A stretch of 64,000 nt of DNA from Dyella marensis. Lineage in GTDB: Bacteria > Pseudomonadota > Gammaproteobacteria > Xanthomonadales > Rhodanobacteraceae. Of this stretch, positions 36,568 through 44,445 are shown in pieces (the first letter of the stretch is position 1; the number at the start of each line of letters is the position of its first letter). Position numbers and translations under genes: made by a program. The notes below the pieces were generated by a model. That model saw only the letters and a program-made list of their open reading frames with translations, had not been told where the DNA came from and did not search any database. The stretch spans positions 79,112 through 143,111 of the forward strand of contig NZ_FONH01000004.1 of assembly GCF_900112865.1 (NCBI RefSeq), in the 5' to 3' direction.

Positions 36568-37826
36568 GCGAGATGCGAACCCAGGCGCTGGCCTGCCGCG
36601 ATGCGGCGCAGGTCTTGGCGGAACTCACTACCGAGGCCAAGCGCGCGCTGCTGCAGGCGCTGGCCGATGCCTTGCACGCCGGCACCGGCGTGGTGCTCGA
36701 AGCGAACGCGCGCGACATGGCCGCGGCGCGGGAGAAGGGCGTGCAGGGCGCCATGCTCGACCGCCTGCGCCTGGACGAGGCGCGCGTGGCCGGCATCGTC
36801 GCCGCCTTGCGCGAAGTGGCCGCGCTGCCCGACCCGGTCGGCGTGGTCACGCGCCGCGAGACGCGTCCCAATGGACTGGAGGTCGAGCGCGTGCGCGTGC
36901 CGCTGGGCGTGATCGCGATGATCTACGAGGCGCGCCCCAACGTCACCGCCGACGCCGCCGCGCTGTGCCTGATGGCCGGCAACGGCGTGATCCTGCGCGG
37001 CGGTTCCGAGGCCGTGCATTCCAATACGGCAATCGCCGGCGTGCTGCGCCAGGCCCTGGCTGCGCAGGGCGTGCCCGAAGCGGCACTCACCCTGGTCAGC
37101 GATCTGCGCCGCGAGACCATGGTCGAACTGCTGCAGTTGAGCGATATCGTCGACTTGGCGATTCCGCGCGGCGGCGAAGGCCTGATCCGTTTCGTCGCCG
37201 AGCATGCGCGCGTGCCGGTGATCAAGCACTACAAGGGCGTCTGCCACCTGTACGTGGATCGCGCCGCCGACCAGGCGCTGGCGCTGGACCTGCTGGTCGA
37301 CGGCAAGACCTCGCGGCCGGGCGTGTGCAATGCGCTGGAGACGCTGCTGGTGCACCGGGACATCGCCGCTGAGTTCCTGCCGCGCGCTGCCGATGCACTG
37401 GGCCGGCGCAAGGTGGAACTGCGCGGCTGCGAACGAAGCCGGGCGCTGGTGCCGGCGATGAAGCCGGCGGACGAGACCGATTACGCGGCGGAGTATCTGG
37501 ACCTGATCCTGGCGGTGCGCATCGTCGACGACCTGGAGGCCGCGCTCGCGCACATCCATCGCTACAGCTCGGACCACACCGAGGTGATCGCCACCCGCGA
37601 CGAGGACGCGGCGCGCCGCTTCGTGCGCGGCATTCGCTCGGCGGTGGTGATGGTCAATGCCTCGTCGCGCTTCAGCGACGGCGGCGAGCTGGGCCTGGGC
37701 GCGGAGATCGGCATCTCCACCACGCGCCTGCACGCATATGGGCCGATGGGTGCGGAGGCGCTGACGGTGGAGCGCTTCGTGGTGCGCGGGGACGGGCAGG
37801 TCCGCCACCCCGAAAGCCGCACCTGA
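36564..37826 (+). CDS. proA: Glutamate-5-semialdehyde dehydrogenase (gamma-glutamyl phosphate reductase)
   Basis: 420 residues. Aldehyde dehydrogenase fold: [31 protein letters not shown], the [12 protein letters not shown] region, and the catalytic cysteine in [19 protein letters not shown], then [25 protein letters not shown] (in parts). It reduces glutamyl phosphate to the semialdehyde that cyclises to the proline precursor P5C. Last gene of the arginine/proline operon. A REP element starts 17 bases after the stop; no U-run terminator was seen. Confidence 0.97.
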   Translation: MSEMRTQALACRDAAQVLAELTTEAKRALLQALADALHAGTGVVLEANARDMAAAREKGVQGAMLDRLRLDEARVAGIVAALREVAALPDPVGVVTRRETRPNGLEVERVRVPLGVIAMIYEARPNVTADAAALCLMAGNGVILRGGSEAVHSNTAIAGVLRQALAAQGVPEAALTLVSDLRRETMVELLQLSDIVDLAIPRGGEGLIRFVAEHARVPVIKHYKGVCHLYVDRAADQALALDLLVDGKTSRPGVCNALETLLVHRDIAAEFLPRAADALGRRKVELRGCERSRALVPAMKPADETDYAAEYLDLILAVRIVDDLEAALAHIHRYSSDHTEVIATRDEDAARRFVRGIRSAVVMVNASSRFSDGGELGLGAEIGISTTRLHAYGPMGAEALTVERFVVRGDGQVRHPESRT

Positions 37827-37843
37827 GGCCCAAGCGCACCGGC

Positions 37844-37930
37844 GTAGGTTGGGGTGAGCCAGAGGCGAACCCCAACAGGCGTCGCAAAGCCACGCGCCTG
37901 TTGGGGTTCGCTGCGCTCACCCCAACCTAC
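37844..37930. repeat. GTAG-type palindromic REP element, copy 3
   Basis: Same inverted arrangement as the other copies (GTAGGTTGGGGTGAGC ... CTCACCCCAACCTAC). It lies between convergent genes, proA and the unrecognised gene, and its last CTA (37927-37929) is the TAG stop codon of the latter. It may act as a transcription barrier at the end of the long arg/pro operon. Confidence 0.92.
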
Positions 37931-39651
37931 TTGCGGTTGTCGTCGATGTTGTCCAGCACATCCTGGATGTACGACTTCACCATGTCCTGCGACGCCATCG
38001 GTCCATTGACCGGCAAACCTTCCAGCACCGAATTCTTGATGAAGTTGCTGGCGTTCAACCGGAAGGTCTCCAAGGCCTGCTGATCGCCATTGAGCGAATC
38101 GGTGAGCTTCTTCTTCAATGCGTCGGTCTGTGCCGTGCTGAGCGTATCGGCGCCTTTCAGGGCCTCGTCGATCACGCCATCCAGCTTCGGGTTGTTGCCG
38201 AACACGCCCTTCAGCTGCGGCCCGACCACGCCGCTGACGGTGCCGCCACCCGGCACCGCCGACAGCGCCACATCCACCACGAAGCCCACCAGCTTTTCGT
38301 TCGCCGCGGCGCGCTGGTCGCTGTCGATCTTGGCCTGCTGCATCGCATCCATCGCGGCGCCACCGAGCATGCCAAGCTGGCTGCGTGCGTCGCTGACGCT
38401 GACGCCGTCCTTCGGCTGGCCGCTGTTGGCGATCTCGTTGCGCAGCTGCGACCAGGCCGTAATGGTCTTCATCGCCGCGGCCGATTCCTTGTTGTCGGGA
38501 TTGAACACCGTCAGCCGCAGCAGATTGCCCAGTTCCATGGCGTTCTCGCCGAACTGCATCGCATGCCCGTCCTTGCCCGGCACGCCGCTCTCGTCCCAGT
38601 TGCCCAGCTCATCCAGCACCGCCTTGCCATGCTCGCCCGCCAGCAGGTGCGTCAACGACGCCGACAACGGGCCCAGCGGCTTGTCGCTGTACATGTCGTA
38701 GAAGATCTCGTGGTTCGCCGAGCTGGCGTAGCGGGCGATCTGCACCGCCATCGCATCGCCATCCTTCGACGCCGGCAGCTGCGCCACCGAATCGATCAGC
38801 ACGGACAACGGATTCTTCAACCCATCCACCGCGCCCAGCGAATTCTGGAAACCGATGCTGGACTGCCCGATCGCCTGCAGCGCGGCATCGCGCTTGTCTG
38901 CGGGGACGGCGGCGAACACGCGCGCGGCCATGCCAGGATCGCCGGAATCGGCGGCGATCTGCATCGCGATGCCGGCCGCGTGCGGACCGTGGCCGTCGGC
39001 CAGCAGCTTGCCGGCGAACTGCTCGCGGAAGCCTTGCATCGCCGGCGAGCTGCCGCCCGCGGCGAGGAAGTTGCGCACCTGTTTCCACTGCTGGTCCAGC
39101 AGCGCGGGCGCGCGCTCGGACAGCGACGGGATCTGCAGGAAGCCCTCGGCCTTGCCCTGGTCGATGCGCCCGCTGGTATAGGCCTGGGCGAAGCCGTCGG
39201 CGACGGCGGCATAGCCGGCGTCGTCGGTGCGGCCTTCGTTGTGCATGCGATCGAGGATGTCCAGTTTCATCCACGACTGCATCGCGCCGTGGTCCTTGCT
39301 CAGCAGCTGCTGCACCAGGCGCGCGCGCGAATCGGTGTCGAGCCTGGCCATCTCCTGGCTGAAGCGGACCATGCGGCTGTCGTAGTCGTCAGCGATCAGG
39401 AAGCGATCGCCGGTACCGAGAATGTCCGAGGCCGTTTTCTTGATCTCGTCGTCGCTCGCGTGCTTTCCGCTGCTATCGCCACCGCCGTCTGGCAGGCGAT
39501 AGGCGGCCATGTCCGCATGCGGGCTGTAAGGCAACTGCGGCGTGGAGGTGTGCGCGGAGGGCAGGGCGTTGGCATTCGCCCTGGCGACGACCTGGGGATC
39601 GAGTTCGGGCAGGATGCGCGGCGCGCTGGCGCCGTCGAGTTTCATGTTCAT
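37927..39651 (-). CDS. Unrecognised 574-residue protein
   Basis: No family recognised. Start ATG 39651 with GGAG six bases upstream (a second ATG two codons later). No signal peptide and no obvious transmembrane segment apart from a short hydrophobic stretch, LVGFVVDVALSAVPGGGTVSGVVGP, near residues 455-480. The N-terminal 75 residues are disordered-looking and Pro/Ser/His-rich; the rest is helical, with Ala/Asp/Gly/Gln-rich composition and a Lys/Asn-containing end (QDMVKSYIQDVLDNIDDNRK). Absence of a signal peptide, disordered head and helical body would suit a secreted effector or a large structural protein, but nothing confirms it. It is isolated between REP element and a divergent esterase gene; its stop codon is inside the REP. 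Confidence 0.8.
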   Translation of the reverse strand: MNMKLDGASAPRILPELDPQVVARANANALPSAHTSTPQLPYSPHADMAAYRLPDGGGDSSGKHASDDEIKKTASDILGTGDRFLIADDYDSRMVRFSQEMARLDTDSRARLVQQLLSKDHGAMQSWMKLDILDRMHNEGRTDDAGYAAVADGFAQAYTSGRIDQGKAEGFLQIPSLSERAPALLDQQWKQVRNFLAAGGSSPAMQGFREQFAGKLLADGHGPHAAGIAMQIAADSGDPGMAARVFAAVPADKRDAALQAIGQSSIGFQNSLGAVDGLKNPLSVLIDSVAQLPASKDGDAMAVQIARYASSANHEIFYDMYSDKPLGPLSASLTHLLAGEHGKAVLDELGNWDESGVPGKDGHAMQFGENAMELGNLLRLTVFNPDNKESAAAMKTITAWSQLRNEIANSGQPKDGVSVSDARSQLGMLGGAAMDAMQQAKIDSDQRAAANEKLVGFVVDVALSAVPGGGTVSGVVGPQLKGVFGNNPKLDGVIDEALKGADTLSTAQTDALKKKLTDSLNGDQQALETFRLNASNFIKNSVLEGLPVNGPMASQDMVKSYIQDVLDNIDDNRK

Positions 39652-39863
39652 GACGCGCTCCGGTCGGCAGTCTCCACCCGACCGTAGCCCCGGCGACCGG
39701 GAGCCGCATCTGGGGCGATCCCTAGGTGACAGATCGATGACACGGCGCTGCGCGAAAAAAGCGCGTGTCCCGTCGCAATCTCCGAACGGTCATCGGCCGC
39801 GTCACAGATTGGCAATGCGCCGATAGCAGGCTCGGCGGATCGTCCCAGCCTGGAGTGCCTCGC

Positions 39864-41258
39864 ATGCGTACCAAGCTCGTTCTCGCTGTGCTCGCCGCCA
39901 TTGCCGCCGCTGCGCCGGTCCATGCCGGCGTCGAACTGATCGCCGCGGGCAGCCTCGACGCCCACCAGGGCGATCGCGCGATGCGTACCGCCGCGCCGCT
40001 GGAGAACGGCGTGCCGGGCAATCTGCTCGGTGGCCTCGGTTCGGCGCTGGCCTATGCCGGTTGCGACCGCTTCGTGGCCTTGCCCGATCGCGGGCCCAAT
40101 GCGGTGCCCTACGACAGCGTGGTGGACGACACCAGCTCGTATATCGCGCGCTTCCACACCCTGCGCATGGAACTGCGCCCGGCCGGCGCGGACGCCGCGC
40201 TGCCGTTTGCGTTGACGCCGAAGCTGGAACGCACCACGCTGCTGTGGGACCTGTTCCCGCTGTACTACGGCGACGGCCGCGCGGCGAACCTGCCGGACGG
40301 CGCGCCGCGTGAGAACCATGCATTCCATCATTACTTCAGCGGCCGCTCCGACAATGCCGATCCGTCGCGCGGTTCCGGCTGGCCGCTGGACGGGCGGCTG
40401 GATCCGGAAGGCATCCGCGTGTCGGCCGACGGCGACGCGGTGTTCGTCTCCGACGAGTACGGCCCCTATGTCTACAAGTTCGACCGCCGCAGCGGCCGCC
40501 GCCTCGACAGCTACGCGCTGCCGGCGCATTTCTACGTGGCGAAGACGGCGTCGCACGGCGCGGACGAGATCGCCGGCAATACGTCCGGCCGCGTTGCCAA
40601 CAAGGGCATGGAGGGCCTGGCCATCTCGCCCGACGGCCGCGTGCTGTTCGGCGCGATGCAGGCGCCGCTGATCCAGGACGGCGGCGACGGCGCGCCGGTG
40701 CTGCGCATCGCGCGCATCGACCTGCGCACGCGCCAGGTGCGCGAGTACGCCTATCCGCTGACCAATTCAGGCACGACGGCCAAGCCCAAGTACAACGGCG
40801 TGAGCGAGATCCTGGCGGTGAACGACCACCAGCTGCTGGTCGACGAGCGCGACGGCAAGGGCTTCGGCGACGGCTCGGAGGCGAAGTTCAAGCGCGTGTA
40901 TCTGATCGACCTGGCTGGCGCGACCGAAGTGGGCAAGCTCAGCGGCGCGGCGGCGCTGGCTGCCGTGGCGGTGCAGAAGACGCCGTTCCTGGACGTGGTC
41001 GCCGAGCTGGGGCGCCACGGCATGCTGCCGTCGGAGATTCCGGCCAAGCTCGAGGGCCTGAGTTTCGGGCCGGACGTGACGCAGGACGGGCATCGCCGCC
41101 ACACGCTGTTCATCGCCAACGACAACGACTTCCTGGCCGATGTCACTGACGATCTGCATCCGCAGGGCGCGGCGAATCCGAACCGGTTCTTCGTGTTTGC
41201 GTTCGACGACGCAGATCTGCCGGGCTTGAAGCCGCAGCGGATCGAGCACTGCCAATGA
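39864..41258 (+). CDS. Secreted phytase-like/esterase-like domain protein
   Basis: 464 residues. Signal peptide 1-22 (MRTKLVLAVLAAIAAAAPVHA). The rest is a beta-propeller of the esterase-like phytase family: GNLLGGLGSALAYAGCDRFVALPDRGPNA, DPEGIRVSADGDAVFVSDEYGPYVYKFD, KGMEGLAISPDGRVLFGAMQAPL, LEGLSFGPD and LFIANDNDFL. DPEGI, EYGP and NKGMEGL are the family marks. Probably periplasmic or secreted; substrate (phytate, phosphoesters or other) unknown. TGGAG precedes the ATG. Its TGA stop lies one base before the GTAG end of the next REP element. Confidence 0.85.
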   Translation: MRTKLVLAVLAAIAAAAPVHAGVELIAAGSLDAHQGDRAMRTAAPLENGVPGNLLGGLGSALAYAGCDRFVALPDRGPNAVPYDSVVDDTSSYIARFHTLRMELRPAGADAALPFALTPKLERTTLLWDLFPLYYGDGRAANLPDGAPRENHAFHHYFSGRSDNADPSRGSGWPLDGRLDPEGIRVSADGDAVFVSDEYGPYVYKFDRRSGRRLDSYALPAHFYVAKTASHGADEIAGNTSGRVANKGMEGLAISPDGRVLFGAMQAPLIQDGGDGAPVLRIARIDLRTRQVREYAYPLTNSGTTAKPKYNGVSEILAVNDHQLLVDERDGKGFGDGSEAKFKRVYLIDLAGATEVGKLSGAAALAAVAVQKTPFLDVVAELGRHGMLPSEIPAKLEGLSFGPDVTQDGHRRHTLFIANDNDFLADVTDDLHPQGAANPNRFFVFAFDDADLPGLKPQRIEHCQ

Positions 41259-41259
41259 C

Positions 41260-41353
41260 GTAGGTTGGGGTGAGCCGCCAGGCGAACCCCAACACCACCA
41301 GCTTCGAGCATCTCGCGATGTTGGGGTTCGCCTGGCGGCTCACCCCAACCTAC
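41260..41353. repeat. GTAG-type palindromic REP element, copy 4
   Basis: Full copy, GTAGGTTGGGGTGAGC to GCTCACCCCAACCTAC, with inner arms CGAACCCCAAC and GTTGGGGTTCG. It starts two bases after the phytase-like stop codon and ends six bases before the kynU stop codon, thus filling the whole spacer of these convergent genes. Confidence 0.92.
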
Positions 41354-41358
41354 GCCGC

Positions 41359-42645
41359 TTACGCGGGGCGGTGTGCCCAGGCGCGCACCGCCTCCGCAAA
41401 CCCCACGCAATCCTCAAACCGGTTGTACAGCGGCGCAGGCGAAATCCGGATCACATCCGGCTCGCGCCAGTCGCCGACGACACCGTGCTCCATCAGGTAC
41501 TCGAACAAGGCCCGCCCACGCTCGCGTCCGCCAAGCACGCGCAGCGACAGTTGCGAACCGCGCCGCTCGGTCTCGCGCGGCGTCACCGATTCCAGCACGT
41601 CTGCCAGCTGCGTCTGCACCAGCCACTCCAGGTAACCGGTGAGGCGCAGCGACTTCTCGCGCAGCCGGGCCATGCCGGCGCGGTGGAAGATCTGCAGCGA
41701 TACGCGCAGCGGCGCCAGCGAGAGGATCGGCGGATTGGAAATCTGCCAGCCGTCCGCGCCGGGCGTGGGCACGAATTCCGGCCCCATGCGGAAGCGCGAC
41801 TGCTTGTCGTGGCCCCACCAGCCGGCGAAGCGCGGCAGGTGCTCGGTGCGCGCGTGGCGGTCGTGCACGAAGGCGCCCGCCACGGCGCCGGGGCCGCTGT
41901 TGAGATACTTGTAACTGCACCACACGGCGAAGTCCGCGCCGCTGTCATGCAGGCGCAGCGGCAGGTTGCCGACGGCATGGGCGAGGTCGAAGCCGACCGT
42001 GCAGCCCTGGCGATGCGCCAGCCCGGTGATGGCCTTCAGATCGAAGGCCTGGCCGGTGCGGTACTGCACGCCCGGCAGCAGCACCAGCGCGATGCGCTCG
42101 CCATGCTCGGCCAGCGCGCGCTCGATCGCACCCATCGACAGCGTGCCGTTCGGCTCGTCCGGCTCCAGCTCGATCAGCGACAGCGTGGGGCTGAAGCCAT
42201 GGAAGCGAATCTGCGATTCCACCGCATAGCGATCGGTGGGAAAGGCGCCGGCTTCGATCAGGATGGCGTGGCGGTCCGGCGTGGGGCGGTAGAAGCTGAC
42301 CATCATCAGGTGCAGGTTCACGCCCAGCGTGTTCATCGCCACCACTTCGGACGGCAGCGCGCCGACCAGTTCGGCGAGGTCGTCGCGCACGTACTCGTGG
42401 TAGTCCAGCCACGGCTGGCGGCCCTTAAAATGGCCTTCCACGGCGAGCGCGCCCCAGTCGTCCAGCTCGGCGGTGAGCGCCTCGCGCACGGCGCGCGGCT
42501 GCAGGCCCAGCGAGTTGCCGCAGAAGTAGTGGCTGGCGCGGCCGTCGTGCGGCGGGATCAGGAATTCGTCGCGGAAGGCGCGCAGCGGGTCGGCGGCGTC
42601 CTGGGCGCGGGCCCATTCCAGGGTGGCTTGGTAGGCGTTCGACAT
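41359..42645 (-). CDS. kynU: Kynureninase
   Basis: 428 residues from the ATG at 42645. PLP enzyme of aminotransferase class V. YFCGNSLGLQPRAVREAL is the kynureninase signature at the N-terminus; CTVGFDLAHAVGNLPLRLHDSGADFAVWC precedes the Schiff-base lysine in CSYKYLNSGPGAVAGAFVH, and FAGWWGHDKQSRFRM is also conserved. It splits (3-hydroxy)kynurenine to (3-hydroxy)anthranilate and alanine. Another kynurenine-path gene, ACMS decarboxylase, lies two genes downstream in the same direction. Other pathway genes (kmo, haaO, tdo) are not in the window. Confidence 0.96.
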   Translation of the reverse strand: MSNAYQATLEWARAQDAADPLRAFRDEFLIPPHDGRASHYFCGNSLGLQPRAVREALTAELDDWGALAVEGHFKGRQPWLDYHEYVRDDLAELVGALPSEVVAMNTLGVNLHLMMVSFYRPTPDRHAILIEAGAFPTDRYAVESQIRFHGFSPTLSLIELEPDEPNGTLSMGAIERALAEHGERIALVLLPGVQYRTGQAFDLKAITGLAHRQGCTVGFDLAHAVGNLPLRLHDSGADFAVWCSYKYLNSGPGAVAGAFVHDRHARTEHLPRFAGWWGHDKQSRFRMGPEFVPTPGADGWQISNPPILSLAPLRVSLQIFHRAGMARLREKSLRLTGYLEWLVQTQLADVLESVTPRETERRGSQLSLRVLGGRERGRALFEYLMEHGVVGDWREPDVIRISPAPLYNRFEDCVGFAEAVRAWAHRPA

Positions 42646-42704
42646 CGAGGCGGATCTCGCGCTTGGCACAGCGCTGAAGCTTAGGCCATGCCGGCGCGCA
42701 AAGA

Positions 42705-42732
42705 AAAAGCCCGGGCGCAGGCCCGGGCTTTT
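42705..42732 (-). terminator. Terminator downstream of the periplasmic protein gene
   Basis: AAAAGCCCGGGC (42705-42716), loop GCAG, GCCCGGGCTTTT (42721-42732). On the minus strand it follows the stop codon of the gene at 42747 by 14 bases, and lies between that gene and kynU, so it should separate kynU from the upstream genes unless read through. Confidence 0.88.
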
Positions 42733-42746
42733 CGAAGCGGCGGCGC

Positions 42747-43253
42747 TTACTTCAGGCGGTCGGCGATGGCGTCGCAGCCCTTGTCGAAGGCGGCCTTCCA
42801 GGCCGGGCCGGCCTGGCTCTGCGCCGGCCGTACGCAGCGCAGCTGGATGGCGTGGCCTTCGCGGAACCAGTAGCGCTCCACATAGCTGAACTGGGTGCCG
42901 TTCTCCTGCGCGGTGTAGGTGCTGGCGTTCGGCGCGGGGCTGCTGCCGGCCTGGTAGCCGCTGAGCGCCTTGGCCTTGGCGTTGGCGGTGTTCACGTAGG
43001 CCTGGAAGGCGCTGACGTCCGGCACCTGCTTCACGGTGACAGTGACCCGCGCCAGGGCGGTGCTGCCGGTGGGCGAGGTGTCCGGCACCTGGAACACGCG
43101 CAGTTCCGGGTCGCCCTGGGTCTCCATGATGGCCAGCCAGTTGTCGGGAGTGCTGAAGTGGAGGGTGCCGTTGGCCATCTCCACTTCGCCGGCGTAGGCC
43201 GAACCGGCCAGCAGCAGAAGGCAGGCCAGGAGGGTGTTGCGCAGGAAACTCAT
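42747..43253 (-). CDS. Periplasmic protein of unknown function
   Basis: 168 residues. Signal peptide MSFLRNTLLACLLLLAGSAYA, cleaved before GEVEM. The mature part (about 147 residues) begins EVEMANGTLHFSTPDNWLAIMETQGDPE and ends with two cysteines (LRCVRP and DKGCDAIADRL) that may form a disulfide. The opening pattern resembles small periplasmic proteins with a lipoprotein-like or DcrB/YcjX-like fold that begin with a short beta strand and P-DNW, but no family is certain. It lies between kynU and the ACMS decarboxylase gene in the same direction, 22 bases after the latter. Confidence 0.75.
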   Translation of the reverse strand: MSFLRNTLLACLLLLAGSAYAGEVEMANGTLHFSTPDNWLAIMETQGDPELRVFQVPDTSPTGSTALARVTVTVKQVPDVSAFQAYVNTANAKAKALSGYQAGSSPAPNASTYTAQENGTQFSYVERYWFREGHAIQLRCVRPAQSQAGPAWKAAFDKGCDAIADRLK

Positions 43254-43275
43254 GCCGGGTGTGCTCTCGATAAAG

Positions 43276-44289
43276 TCAGTCGGATGCGAAACGGTAGAGA
43301 GGCAGGCCCAGCCATTCCAAGGCCGTGCCGTGGAACAGGCGCGCTCGCGCCGCCTCCTCCAGCCCCAGGGCCTCGATACCGCTGCCCGGGTGCTGCTCCC
43401 CCAACGGGAAAGGATAATCCGTGCCGAGCATCACGCGCTCGACGCCGGTCACATCCAGCAGATAGCGCAGGGCCTGCGGGTCGTGCACGCAGGAGTCGAA
43501 GTACAGCCGCTTGAGGTATTCGCGCGGGTTGCGCGGGTTGTCGGTGGCGACCAGGTCCGGCCGCATGCGGAAGCCGTGCTCGATGCGCCCGATGCTCCAG
43601 GGGAAGCTGCCGCCGCCGTGGGCCAGCATCACGCGCAGCCGCGGCAGCCGTTCCAGCACGCCGCCGAACACCAGGCAGCAGCCCGCGCGCGACTGCTCGG
43701 CCGGCATGCCGACCAGCCAGGGCAGCCAGTACTTGGGCATGCTGGCCGCGCCCATCATGTCCCAGGGATGCACCATCACCGCCGCGCCAAGGTCGGCGGC
43801 GGCCTCGAAGAACGGGAACAGCTCCGGCGCGTCCAGGTTCCAGTCGTTGCAGTGCGAGCCCACCTGCACGCCGTGCAGGCCGAGCTCGTCGATGCAGCGC
43901 TCCAGTTCGCGGATCGCCAGGTCCGGCGACTGCAGCGGCACGGTGGCGATGCCGGCGTAGTGGCGCGGATAGTCGCGGCACAGGCCGGCGACGTGGTCGT
44001 TGAGATGCCGGTGCAGCTCCAGTGCCTGGTAGCCGGGCGCCCAGTAGGAGAACAGCACCGGCACGGTGGAGACGACCTGTACCGCGACGCCGAAGCGGGC
44101 GTAATCGTCGATGCGGTGCTGCGGATCGAAGGCCGATTCCCACACCTCGCGGAAGAACTTGCCGTCCTTGTAGATGCGGTGCTTGCCGTCGTGATGGGTC
44201 ATCACGGGGAAGCGGAGGTCGTCGAACTTGGCCGCAAGATTCGGCCAGTCGCGGGGCAGGACGTGCGCGTGGGTGTCGATCTTGAGCAT
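43276..44289 (-). CDS. 2-amino-3-carboxymuconate-6-semialdehyde decarboxylase (ACMSD) family protein
   Basis: 337 residues. Amidohydrolase superfamily, ACMSD branch: H7 and H9 in MLKIDTHAHVLP, then HGVQVGSHCNDWNLDAPELFPFFEAAADLGAAVMVHPWD (in parts; H of MVHPWD is a metal ligand), LAHGGGSFPWSIGRIEHGF, and GTDYPFPLGE with the metal-binding Asp. ACMSD removes CO2 from ACMS and so diverts kynurenine breakdown from quinolinate/NAD synthesis to the 2-aminomuconate route. With kynU nearby this assignment is likely. Followed by the periplasmic protein gene; a REP element lies 68 bases upstream. Confidence 0.88.
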   Translation of the reverse strand: MLKIDTHAHVLPRDWPNLAAKFDDLRFPVMTHHDGKHRIYKDGKFFREVWESAFDPQHRIDDYARFGVAVQVVSTVPVLFSYWAPGYQALELHRHLNDHVAGLCRDYPRHYAGIATVPLQSPDLAIRELERCIDELGLHGVQVGSHCNDWNLDAPELFPFFEAAADLGAAVMVHPWDMMGAASMPKYWLPWLVGMPAEQSRAGCCLVFGGVLERLPRLRVMLAHGGGSFPWSIGRIEHGFRMRPDLVATDNPRNPREYLKRLYFDSCVHDPQALRYLLDVTGVERVMLGTDYPFPLGEQHPGSGIEALGLEEAARARLFHGTALEWLGLPLYRFASD

Positions 44290-44357
44290 GCCGGCGAGTG
44301 TAGGCGCTTGCCGTGGCGGTGCCTTGTCGCGGCGCGGCAAAGCCCATGGCCACCGAC

Positions 44358-44445
44358 GTAGGTTGGGGTGAGCCGCAGGCGAACCCCAACGAACCTGCAT
44401 GTACACGCGCCTGTTGGGGTTCGCCTGCGGCTCACCCCAACCTAC
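44358..44445. repeat. GTAG-type palindromic REP element, copy 5
   Basis: GTAGGTTGGGGTGAGCCGCA at the left end, and GCTCACCCCAACCTAC at the right. The end CTA (44442-44444) is the TAG stop codon of the FUSC-family gene on the minus strand. Flanks ACGTAGG/CCTACG extend the symmetry. Confidence 0.92.
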
